The translations under genes and the position numbers were made by a program. From a virus: DNA of 24,517 bases. The DNA lies in the IMG/VR virus record IMGVR_UViG_3300025168_000641, positions 1 through 24,517 of that record. One strand, written 5' to 3'. The notes under the pieces were generated by a model. The model was not told the origin of the DNA, searched no databases, and saw only the letters and a program-made list of their open reading frames with translations. Shown here in pieces: positions 1-6,672 of the stretch; position 1 is the first letter of the stretch, and each line of letters begins with the position of its first letter.

Positions 1-1
1 T

Positions 2-1402
2 TCTTGGGGTAAAAGATTAGGCATGGGCAAGATAGACTTCCATGACTTCTCAGGATTTAGTAATGAGATGTTGACTTATTGCAAACGAGATGTTGACTTA
101 ACACATAAAGTTTATAATCATTTAAGACTTGAAGGTAAAAAGTTTTCACTTGAGTCCTTAAGATTAGAGCATGACATTAGAGCAATTATTACTAGACAAG
201 AGAAGAATGGATTTTATTTAGACCAACAGAAAGCTACAAGTTTACATGCACAGTTAACAGATAAAGCTGAACAACTAGAAAATAAAGTGCATGAAACTTT
301 CCCTCCCTTAAAAAGAGAGGAAGAGTTTACACCAAAGGTAAATAACAAAAGTCGTGGGTATGTTAAGGGTGAACCCTTTATCAAAGTAACTTATGAGAAT
401 TTTAATCTTGCATCTCGTAAGCAGATAGCTGAAAGACTTATGATGTTAGGTTGGAAACCTAAAAAGTTTACTGATAAGAACTCTCCTATTGTAGACGAGA
501 GTGTGCTATCTAAGATTGAAGATGTACCTGAAGCTAAACTAATAGCAGAGTATTTGTTATTAAAGAAAAGAACTTCACAAATATCTTCGTGGATAGATGA
601 AGTTAATCCAAAGACAAATAAAGTACATGGTCGTGTATTAACATTGAGATGTGTGTCAGGTCGTATGAGTCATACTAAACCTAACATGGCTCAGATACCT
701 GCAGTGTACTCACCTTATGGTAATGAGTGTAGGTCTTGTTGGACTACTGACAAGCCTGATACTCATGTTATCTTTGGTACTGATGCAAGTGGATTAGAAC
801 TTAGATTACTTGCACACTTTATTGATACACCCTCATACACACATGAGATATTAAATGGAGATATACATACAAGAAACATGAACATGGCAGGACTTACCAA
901 CAGAGACCAAGCAAAGACTTTTATCTATGCATTTTTGTATGGAGCAGGAGCAATGAAGGTTTCATCTATCGTAGGTTCTAAAGATGCTAGTGTAGGTAAG
1001 AAACTTATAAACAAATTTTTATCTGAGCTACCTAAACTTAAATCATTTCGTGCTCAAGTAGAACAAGCAGGTGCCTCTGGCAGAGTCTTAGGACTAGATG
1101 GTAGATTGTTTCCTGTTAGGTCTGCACATAAAGCAGTGAACACTGTTATACAAGGAGCAGGTGCTATTGCATGTAAGGTATGGTTAAGAAATATGATAAG
1201 ACATATTTATCAAAAAGGTTTGGATGTTAATCTTGTTGCTTCAATACATGATGAGTATCAGTTTGAAGTTAATAAGAATGACGTACAAAAAATGGGAGAG
1301 GTTGTGAAACTGTCAATCAATGAGACAACTGAACAACTTAATCTTAAATGTCCACTTGATGCTGAGTTTAAGATAGGCAGTAACTGGGCAGAGACACACT
1401 AA
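2..1402 (+). CDS. DNA polymerase A, T7 gp5-like, 5'-truncated by the window edge
   Basis: Replicative family A DNA polymerase. The reading frame is open to the first base and already encodes exonuclease-domain sequence (SWGKRLG, like T7 WGYRLG) before the first ATG at 23, so that ATG is internal and the true start lies upstream. Exonuclease motif III is seen as YCKRD (Tyr codon 77, Asp codon 89). The polymerase motifs follow in order: the T7-like SGRMSHTKPNMAQIP, motif A TDASGLELRLLAHF (catalytic Asp codon 782), motif B/O-helix DQAKTFIYAFLYGAG (Lys codon 914, Tyr codon 926), and motif C SIHDEYQ (Asp codon 1250). Both catalytic aspartates are present. Exonuclease motifs I and II must lie outside the window. 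The Tyr at codon 926 sits at the E. coli Pol I F762 position, as in T7. The ssDNA-binding protein and nucleases follow downstream, as in a T7-like replication block. Family assignment is secure. Confidence 0.95.
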   Translation, partial: SWGKRLGMGKIDFHDFSGFSNEMLTYCKRDVDLTHKVYNHLRLEGKKFSLESLRLEHDIRAIITRQEKNGFYLDQQKATSLHAQLTDKAEQLENKVHETFPPLKREEEFTPKVNNKSRGYVKGEPFIKVTYENFNLASRKQIAERLMMLGWKPKKFTDKNSPIVDESVLSKIEDVPEAKLIAEYLLLKKRTSQISSWIDEVNPKTNKVHGRVLTLRCVSGRMSHTKPNMAQIPAVYSPYGNECRSCWTTDKPDTHVIFGTDASGLELRLLAHFIDTPSYTHEILNGDIHTRNMNMAGLTNRDQAKTFIYAFLYGAGAMKVSSIVGSKDASVGKKLINKFLSELPKLKSFRAQVEQAGASGRVLGLDGRLFPVRSAHKAVNTVIQGAGAIACKVWLRNMIRHIYQKGLDVNLVASIHDEYQFEVNKNDVQKMGEVVKLSINETTEQLNLKCPLDAEFKIGSNWAETH

Positions 1403-1425
1403 TAAATAATTATTTTTATTAGGTG

Positions 1426-1455
1426 TTGACAATGTATTAGGACATAAGTTATAAT
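1426..1455 (+). promoter_or_regulatory. Consensus sigma70 promoter ahead of the SSB gene
   Basis: A perfect -35 box TTGACA (1426-1431) and a perfect -10 box TATAAT (1450-1455) are separated by 18 bases. The predicted transcription start is near 1462, giving a leader of about 50 bases before the SSB start codon. It lies in the short gap after the polymerase stop. Both boxes match the host housekeeping consensus exactly, so host RNA polymerase should read it. Confidence 0.8.
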
Positions 1456-1470
1456 ACATAATTAAAGATA

Positions 1471-1487
1471 GTCGTAGTTAATACGAC
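1471..1487 (+). promoter_or_regulatory. Palindromic 5' leader hairpin or possible operator
   Basis: GTCGTA (1471-1476) and TACGAC (1482-1487) are perfect inverted repeats around the 5-base loop GTTAA. The element starts about 9 bases into the predicted leader of the SSB transcript. It could be an mRNA-stabilising 5' hairpin or a dyad operator. The right arm with its flank (TAATACGAC, 1479-1487) equals the first nine bases of the T7 RNA polymerase promoter, but the rest of that promoter is poorly matched. Function is not known. Confidence 0.4.
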
Positions 1488-1513
1488 ATAATAACAACTA
1501 ACAAGGAGAATAT

Positions 1514-2005
1514 ATGACTGTTATAAATGGTAAAGCCTACTGGGCATCTGTAGTATCACCTAACACTACGTTTGATTCTGATGGTGTCTATACTTTAGAC
1601 TTATCTCTTGATTCTAAGAACAAAAAGATTGCTGAATCAGATGGTCTTAAGGTTAAAAACAAAGGAGATGAGAAAGGAGACTTTGTTACTATCAAAAGAA
1701 AAGCTAAAAGAAAAGATGGTAGCCTTAACAAAGCACCTGATGTCATTGACAATATGAAGAGACCTCTTGAAGGAACTCTAATTGGTAATGGTTCTGCTGT
1801 AAATGTTTTATATAAAACATATGAGTGGGTACATAAACCAACAGGTAATACTGGAGTGAGTGCAGACTTACAAGCAGTACAAGTTGTGGACTTAGTTCCT
1901 TATGCAGGAGACGAATCAGCTTCAGCATTTGAGGAAATTCCAGATGGAAGTGTAGTAACTTCATCTACAACTTCTAAGCAGGAGTTCGCTGAGATACCTG
2001 TTTAA
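1514..2005 (+). CDS. Single-stranded DNA-binding protein, probable OB fold (gp2.5-like role)
   Basis: A 163-residue protein with the strong Shine-Dalgarno AAGGAG six bases before ATG. The N-terminal part (INGKAYWASVVSPN, then the strand-rich DGVYTLDLSL) and the basic stretch KRKAKRKDGS around residues 61-70 resemble the small ssDNA-binding proteins found next to T7-like polymerases in marine podoviruses. These coat template DNA and contact the polymerase and nucleases. The last 30 or so residues look disordered and mildly acidic, and repeat a short F-x-E-I-P peptide (residues 139-143 and 158-162). The terminal Phe of T7 gp2.5 is absent. Position between polymerase and recombination nucleases supports the call. 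The assignment rests on context and weak similarity. Confidence 0.65.
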   Translation: MTVINGKAYWASVVSPNTTFDSDGVYTLDLSLDSKNKKIAESDGLKVKNKGDEKGDFVTIKRKAKRKDGSLNKAPDVIDNMKRPLEGTLIGNGSAVNVLYKTYEWVHKPTGNTGVSADLQAVQVVDLVPYAGDESASAFEEIPDGSVVTSSTTSKQEFAEIPV

Positions 2006-2025
2006 CTTTATTAATCTTTAAATAC

Positions 2026-2061
2026 ATAGGGGTGTAGCTAATAACTCACCCCTATTTTTTT
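2026..2061 (+). terminator. Rho-independent terminator after the SSB gene
   Basis: A perfect 9-bp stem, ATAGGGGTG (2026-2034) with CACCCCTAT (2047-2055), closes a 12-base loop and runs into seven T (2055-2061). It starts 20 bases after the SSB stop and ends two bases before the ATG of the nuclease gene, so it should reduce transcription of everything downstream. Confidence 0.85.
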
Positions 2062-2063
2062 CT

Positions 2064-2912
2064 ATGAAACAGATTGAAACTTTAGTACAAGATATGTATG
2101 ACAGTATATCTAATGGAGTCCAGCCTAAGAAGGAAGACATAGATTTAATGTGTGAGAATGTAGGTAAAGCTATACATATGTTATTTAATACAAGGTCAGA
2201 AAATAATAACTTAAGAATGTCACAGATAGGAAAGCCTGACAGACAAGTTTGGTATAAATCAAAAGATGTTCAGAAAGAAAACCTACCTGCTTGGGTAAAG
2301 ATAAAGTTTACATATGGGCATATCCTTGAGGAACTTTTATTATTACTTGCTAAAACTGCAGGACATGAAGTTAAGAATGAACAATTAGAAGTAGATATTG
2401 AGGGTATCAAAGGACACCAAGATTGTGAGATAGATGGTGTTGTTACAGACTGTAAGTCTGCAAGTGCTTACTCATTTAAAAAATTTTTAAATCGTTCATT
2501 AATAAATGATGACCCCTTTGGTTATATTGCACAGCTATCAGGTTACGTTGAAGCACAAGGCAAAGATAAGGGAGCATTCTTAGCTATTGATAAACAAAGT
2601 GGTAGACTTGCACTGATGCAGGTCCATAATATGGAGATGATAAATGCAAAAGATAGGGTCGTACATCTTAAAGATGTTGTCGCAGATGATAAAATACCTA
2701 GCAAATGTTATGATGATATTCCTGATGGTATGTCTGGCAACAGGAAACTTGCTGTTAGCTGTTCCTACTGTGATTATAAAATTGATTGTTGGTCAGATGC
2801 TAACAATGGGACAGGTCTTAGAAAATTTATCTATGCGAATGGACCAAGATACTTAACAACAGTATCAAAAGTTCCTGATGTAAAAGAGGTTGAATTAGAT
2901 GATGTGGGTTAG
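2064..2912 (+). CDS. PD-(D/E)XK exonuclease, Cas4/RecB-like, with a cysteine cluster
   Basis: A 282-residue nuclease probably processing DNA ends in phage replication and recombination, in the place of T7 gp6. Visible motifs: SQIGKPDRQVWY (residues 53-64, the usual entry motif of this family), GHILEE with His86, the active site IDGVVTDCKSAS (Asp124, Asp129, Lys131) and QLSGY (Gln157-Tyr161, the QxxxY motif of Cas4/RecB nucleases). A C-terminal group SCSYCDYKIDCW (Cys233, Cys236, Cys242) matches the three C-terminal Fe-S ligands of Cas4/AddB proteins. The first ligand, usually in the S-x2-G-x-C-x-R motif, is absent here (Pro58/Asp59). Cys30, Cys130 or Cys215 might replace it, or the cluster may be lost. 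The ATG directly follows the terminator T run and has no Shine-Dalgarno. Confidence 0.8.
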   Translation: MKQIETLVQDMYDSISNGVQPKKEDIDLMCENVGKAIHMLFNTRSENNNLRMSQIGKPDRQVWYKSKDVQKENLPAWVKIKFTYGHILEELLLLLAKTAGHEVKNEQLEVDIEGIKGHQDCEIDGVVTDCKSASAYSFKKFLNRSLINDDPFGYIAQLSGYVEAQGKDKGAFLAIDKQSGRLALMQVHNMEMINAKDRVVHLKDVVADDKIPSKCYDDIPDGMSGNRKLAVSCSYCDYKIDCWSDANNGTGLRKFIYANGPRYLTTVSKVPDVKEVELDDVG

Positions 2913-3123
2913 TGTATTTGAATTACTCGCTGCGATTAGTGCAGTAGTTACTGTATGGGTGTATGGTAATAAAGATAACTATGCACCTTTATATGGGATG
3001 GTTTCAAATATAATATGGATTACATGGTCAGTAATGTCTAACAGTTTATTTATGCTAATCATGTGTATTGTCTTTACAGGTTTACACATTAGAAATTATT
3101 TTAACATGAGAAAAATTAAATGA
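2899..3123 (+). CDS. Small integral membrane protein, about three TM segments
   Basis: A 74-residue protein overlapping the nuclease gene by 14 bases and sharing an ATGA stop/start with endonuclease I, so it is translated as part of this block. Hydrophobic stretches at about residues 3-22, 33-48 and 50-66 suggest three membrane passes, with the basic tail MRKIK. The middle (APLYGMVSNIIWITWSVMSN) faintly recalls a half-module of PnuC or SemiSWEET transporters, but not enough to name it. A holin-like function is another possibility, though a better holin lies at 9530. Function unknown. Confidence 0.6.
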   Translation: MMWVSVFELLAAISAVVTVWVYGNKDNYAPLYGMVSNIIWITWSVMSNSLFMLIMCIVFTGLHIRNYFNMRKIK

Positions 3124-3491
3124 AATTTAGAAGTGGTTCAGAAAAAAAGGTTTATGAATTTTTTAAATCAAAAAAAATAAAAGTTAAATATGAACCTGAG
3201 AAATTTAAATATGAATGGCATGAACACAAGACTTATTGTCCTGACTTCATGCTACCTAATAATACTTATATAGAAGTTAAAGGTAGACTAACAATTGAAA
3301 TGAGAAAGAAACATTTATTTTTTAGGAATAGTAATCCTGATATTATAGTTAGGTTTGCATTTGATAATCCTAATAAGAAGTTGAACAAGGGTGGCACAAT
3401 GACGTATGCAGGGTGGTGTGTTAAGCATGACTTTGACTACTGTAAAATTAGTGATGGCATTCCTAAACAATGGTACAATGGTAAGCAATGA
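3120..3491 (+). CDS. Endonuclease I (T7 gp3 family Holliday-junction resolvase)
   Basis: A 123-residue homologue of T7 endonuclease I, which cuts branched DNA such as four-way junctions and helps break down host DNA. The family core is visible: FRSGSEKKV near the N-terminus (Glu8), then CPDFMLPNNTYIEVKG with Asp42, Glu52 and Lys54, which correspond to T7 Glu20, Asp55, Glu65 and Lys67. RKKHLFFR and the C-terminal GIPKQW also parallel T7. Length is slightly below T7 (149 residues) because the T7 N- and C-terminal extensions are missing. The start codon overlaps the upstream stop as ATGA. Confidence 0.92.
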   Translation: MKFRSGSEKKVYEFFKSKKIKVKYEPEKFKYEWHEHKTYCPDFMLPNNTYIEVKGRLTIEMRKKHLFFRNSNPDIIVRFAFDNPNKKLNKGGTMTYAGWCVKHDFDYCKISDGIPKQWYNGKQ

Positions 3492-3861
3492 ACAATTCTT
3501 TCAGACAATTGAAAATTATTTTATCAGTGACACAAGTCCTGAGAGAACTCTATTCTTGGCAGTTATTTTACAAGCATTACTTGATGCTACACAAAAAGAT
3601 ACAAGAGACATTGAGAGTTCAAGATATAAAAGAGAAGCTGTGCTTTGGTTTACAACAAAGTTTGGTGAGGTAAAAAAGAATTTTGATTATGTATGTGGTT
3701 GTGCAAACATAGAGCCTTCTTATATGAGAAGGATTGCATTAGAAATACTTAATTCAAAAAGAACTAGCTTTATTCGTGGACATATCAATGCGATATTGAC
3801 ACATAGAGATAGTTATGATAGAATACGTAACTTAAACAATAAACAAAAAGGGGTTAAATAA
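3478..3861 (+). CDS. Conserved phage protein of unknown function
   Basis: A 127-residue protein starting MVSNEQFFQTIENYF. A longer reading with an ATG at 3406 is open, but its extra residues lie inside the endonuclease gene in another frame. The start at 3478 leaves a 14-base overlap, so I prefer it. The chain looks all-helical: an acidic N-terminus, then a middle with AVLWFTTKFGEVKKNFDYVCGCANIEPSYMRRIALEIL. A 'W...F..VC..A.I.P..(V/M)R' pattern recurs, from memory, in small proteins of phages and prophages of alphaproteobacteria. It is rich in Lys/Arg at the end and may bind nucleic acid, but no function can be assigned. It ends two bases before the reductase gene. Confidence 0.7.
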   Translation: MVSNEQFFQTIENYFISDTSPERTLFLAVILQALLDATQKDTRDIESSRYKREAVLWFTTKFGEVKKNFDYVCGCANIEPSYMRRIALEILNSKRTSFIRGHINAILTHRDSYDRIRNLNNKQKGVK

Positions 3862-3863
3862 TT

Positions 3864-5789
3864 ATGAATAGTAACACACTTCCAACAGAATACCAAAACT
3901 ACATTGCAATATCAAGATATGCAAGGTGGTTAGAAAAAGAAAATAGAAGAGAGACTTGGCAAGAAACTGTTGATAGATATGTTTCTTATATGGCTGATAG
4001 ATATAAACAGATTACTAAAAAAGAAATATCTAAAGATGAATATGACAGATGGTTTAATGCTATACTTATGTTGGATGTGATGCCCTCAATGAGAGCACTA
4101 ATGACTGCAGGACCTGCACTTGACAAAGATAATATTGCAGGATTTAATTGTTCATATGTAGCTATTGATAATGTAAGAACCTTTGATGAGATAATGTATG
4201 TACTTATGTGTGGCACAGGTGTGGGGTTTAGTGTTGAGAGACAGTACACCAGTAAGCTACCTACTATTGAAGAAGAGTTTCATAAGACTGACACAGTTAT
4301 TAAAGTAAAAGATAGTAAAATTGGTTGGGCAAAATCCTATAGAGAATTAATTGCTATGTTGTATGCAGGACAAATCCCTGAGTTTGATGTGTCATTAGTT
4401 AGAAAAGCAGGAGAGAAACTAAAAACATTTGGAGGTAGAGCCAGTGGTCCTAAACCTTTGGTTGACTTATTTAATTTTACTGTTGAAACTTTTAAGATAG
4501 CTAAAGGTAGAAAGTTAAACTCTCTTGAGTGTCATGACATTGTATGTAAGATAGCTGACGTTGTTGTCTGTGGAGGTGTAAGACGTTCAGCTTTAATTAG
4601 TTTGTCTAATCTATCTGACCTACGTATGAGAGATGCTAAGACTGGACAATGGTGGGATGATAATCCACAAAGAAGTTATTCTAATAACTCTGTTGCATAT
4701 ACTGAGATGCCTGACATAGGTACATTCATGAAAGAATGGGTGTCATTATATGATTCAAAGTCTGGAGAACGTGGTATCTTTAATAGAGTTGCTTCACAAA
4801 AAATGGCAACACGTTCAGGTAGAAGAGATGGTGACCATGAGTTTGGCACAAACCCCTGTTCAGAAATAGTATTACGTAATAAACAAACGTGTAACTTAAG
4901 TGAAGTTGTAGTTAGACCTTCAGATAAGATTGAAGATTTAAAAAAGAAAGTAGAGATAGCTACTATCTTTGGTACATTACAATCTACTCTTACCAATTTT
5001 AGATATGTTACTAAAAAATGGAAAGAGAACACTGAAGAAGAAAGATTATTAGGTGTATCTCTTACTGGTATTATGGACCATAAGATATTATCAGGAGAAA
5101 TTTTTAATAAACAAGTTCTTAAAGATATGTTAATAGAGTTAAAAGAACATGCTATTAAAGTAAATAAAGAATGGGCAGACAAACTAGGTATCAATCAATC
5201 TACTGCTATTACTTGTGTTAAACCTTCAGGAACTGTATCACAACTTGTTGATTCAGCTTCAGGTATACACCCTAGATATTCTTCTTACTATCTTAGAACT
5301 GTAAGAGCAGATAAGAAAGACCCTTTATGTGACATGATGTTAGAGAAAGGTTTCTATGGAGAAGATGATGTTATGAAACCTAATGATACTAAAGTATTTT
5401 ATTTCCCTATGAAAGCTCCACAGCATTCAGTTATGAGAGATACAATGAGTGCATTAGAACAGTTAGAAGTATGGAAGGTATACCAATTAAATTGGTGTGA
5501 ACATAAACCTTCTATTACTGTATATGTAAAAGAAAATGAATGGTTAAAGGTAGGTGCATGGGTGTATGAAAACTTTGAAATATGTAGTGGAGTTTCTTTC
5601 TTACCTCACTCTGAACATAGCTATCAACAAGCACCTTATCAAGAAGTAGATGAGAAGACTTACAAAGAGTGGTTAGCTAAGACACCTAAGAATATTAACT
5701 GGATGGACTTAGTAAATTATGAAACTGAAGATACAACAACCTCTTCAAAAGAACTTGCTTGTACTGCAGGTGCTTGTGAAATAGTTTAA
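3864..5789 (+). CDS. nrdJ: Ribonucleotide reductase, class II (adenosylcobalamin-dependent), monomeric
   Basis: A 641-residue reductase making deoxynucleotides for phage replication. The active-site set of the family is visible: Cys96 in NCSYVAID and Cys343 in QTCNLSEV (the redox pair), and NPCSE with Asn330, Cys332 (thiyl radical) and Glu334. GGVRRSALISL, KPSGTVSQLVDSASGIHPR and the end ACTAGACEIV (Cys633 and Cys638, the CxxxxC shuttle pair of monomeric RTPR enzymes) also fit. No NrdB partner or ATP cone is present, so it is a stand-alone class II enzyme that needs vitamin B12 from the host. AAGGGG stands upstream of ATG. It closes the replication block. The next gene has its own promoter. 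Confidence 0.95.
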   Translation: MNSNTLPTEYQNYIAISRYARWLEKENRRETWQETVDRYVSYMADRYKQITKKEISKDEYDRWFNAILMLDVMPSMRALMTAGPALDKDNIAGFNCSYVAIDNVRTFDEIMYVLMCGTGVGFSVERQYTSKLPTIEEEFHKTDTVIKVKDSKIGWAKSYRELIAMLYAGQIPEFDVSLVRKAGEKLKTFGGRASGPKPLVDLFNFTVETFKIAKGRKLNSLECHDIVCKIADVVVCGGVRRSALISLSNLSDLRMRDAKTGQWWDDNPQRSYSNNSVAYTEMPDIGTFMKEWVSLYDSKSGERGIFNRVASQKMATRSGRRDGDHEFGTNPCSEIVLRNKQTCNLSEVVVRPSDKIEDLKKKVEIATIFGTLQSTLTNFRYVTKKWKENTEEERLLGVSLTGIMDHKILSGEIFNKQVLKDMLIELKEHAIKVNKEWADKLGINQSTAITCVKPSGTVSQLVDSASGIHPRYSSYYLRTVRADKKDPLCDMMLEKGFYGEDDVMKPNDTKVFYFPMKAPQHSVMRDTMSALEQLEVWKVYQLNWCEHKPSITVYVKENEWLKVGAWVYENFEICSGVSFLPHSEHSYQQAPYQEVDEKTYKEWLAKTPKNINWMDLVNYETEDTTTSSKELACTAGACEIV

Positions 5790-5794
5790 AGAGG

Positions 5795-5823
5795 TTGACT
5801 TTATTTTAGGAAAGGAGTATAAT
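5795..5823 (+). promoter_or_regulatory. Strong sigma70 promoter touching the start codon of the GT8-like gene
   Basis: TTGACT (5795-5800) and a perfect TATAAT (5818-5823) are 17 bases apart. The expected transcription start falls on or next to the A of ATG at 5830, so the transcript would have almost no leader. A Shine-Dalgarno-like AGGAG (5813-5817) overlaps the -10 region and could serve only messages read through from the reductase gene. Confidence 0.75.
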
Positions 5824-5829
5824 ACTATT

Positions 5830-6672
5830 ATGTTAATCAGAAGTAGACAAACAGCTCATGAGTATGAGTGGTTAAGACCTTTAGAATTAAATAAAACTAA
5901 CTTTTGTTTTATAGGTTATGACCATAGAGAAGACATTGCATATAGAGTTTGTGAACATTCTTTATTAAGAAGAAGTTCACGACCCCTAACTGTAATTGAT
6001 TTAAATTATAAAGCATTAAGAGGTGCAGAATTATTCTCAAGAGAATGGACTGAAGACTCAGAAGGACAAAGAATGGATGTCATAGATGACAAGCCTTTCT
6101 CAACTGAGTTTAGTCATACTCGTTTCTTAGCACCTGAAATTGCTAGAGTAAATGATATAACTAAAGGTTGGATATTATTTTGTGACTGTGACTTTTTATT
6201 TTTAGAAGATGTAGATAAGTTATTTAAATTTGTTGAGACTACATATCCTAATCATGCTGCTGCTTGTGTTAAGTTTGATTGGCAACCTAAAGAATCTGAA
6301 AAGATGGATGGACAAAAACAGTTAGCATATGAAAAGAAACTATGGTCTTCTCTTATGTTAATTAATATGGGACATAAAGATACTAAAAAACTAACAACTG
6401 AATATGTTAATACAGCTAAAGGTTTAGACTTACATCAATTTAAATGGACAACTGATGACCAGATAGGAGCCATTCCTTCTTGTTGGAATTATATACCAGA
6501 TATAACTCCTATGTCTGAGTCACCTTCAGCTATACATTATTCATTAGGTGGTCCTTGGTTTGGTGGTAAGTTTGAGAACATGCAATTTGCACAAGACTGG
6601 CATGATGAAAGATTATTATATCAAACAACTATTCCTGGAAACATAGGAGATTGGGTAAGGTTAATGAGATGA
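5830..6672 (+). CDS. Glycosyltransferase, GT8-like (GT-A fold)
   Basis: A 280-residue predicted sugar transferase. The N-terminal strand FCFIGYDHRED (residues 25-35) is typical of the first nucleotide-sugar-binding strand. TKGWILFCDCDFLFLEDV carries the metal-binding DxD (Asp119-Cys-Asp121). WTTDDQIGAIP and SAIHYSLGGPWF (His236) resemble the closing His/Gly motif of GT8 enzymes. No membrane segment is visible, so it is likely cytosolic. It overlaps the next gene by four bases (ATGA) and so should be co-translated with the three-domain fusion. Donor and acceptor cannot be read from the sequence: phage DNA, virion protein or host surface glycan are all possible. The start at 5830 lies at the predicted transcription start. 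I see no better downstream start before the conserved part. Confidence 0.75.
   Translation: MLIRSRQTAHEYEWLRPLELNKTNFCFIGYDHREDIAYRVCEHSLLRRSSRPLTVIDLNYKALRGAELFSREWTEDSEGQRMDVIDDKPFSTEFSHTRFLAPEIARVNDITKGWILFCDCDFLFLEDVDKLFKFVETTYPNHAAACVKFDWQPKESEKMDGQKQLAYEKKLWSSLMLINMGHKDTKKLTTEYVNTAKGLDLHQFKWTTDDQIGAIPSCWNYIPDITPMSESPSAIHYSLGGPWFGGKFENMQFAQDWHDERLLYQTTIPGNIGDWVRLMR

Noticed and set aside
1479-1495. T7-type RNA polymerase promoter
   Set aside because: The first nine bases match, but the specificity region and the start region diverge. There is no second copy seen by eye and no phage RNA polymerase gene in the window.
3406-3477. Upstream ATG of the unknown 127-residue protein
   Set aside because: The extra 24 codons lie wholly inside the endonuclease I gene. 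The ATG at 3478 leaves a normal short overlap.
4676-5194. 172-codon open frame on the - strand inside the reductase gene
   Set aside because: It is antisense to a strongly conserved enzyme and has a Ser/Leu-rich shadow composition with no family resemblance.
6651-6668. Longer start of the three-domain fusion at TTG 6651
   Set aside because: ATG 6669 forms a classic ATGA overlap with the preceding stop, and conserved domain sequence begins shortly after it.
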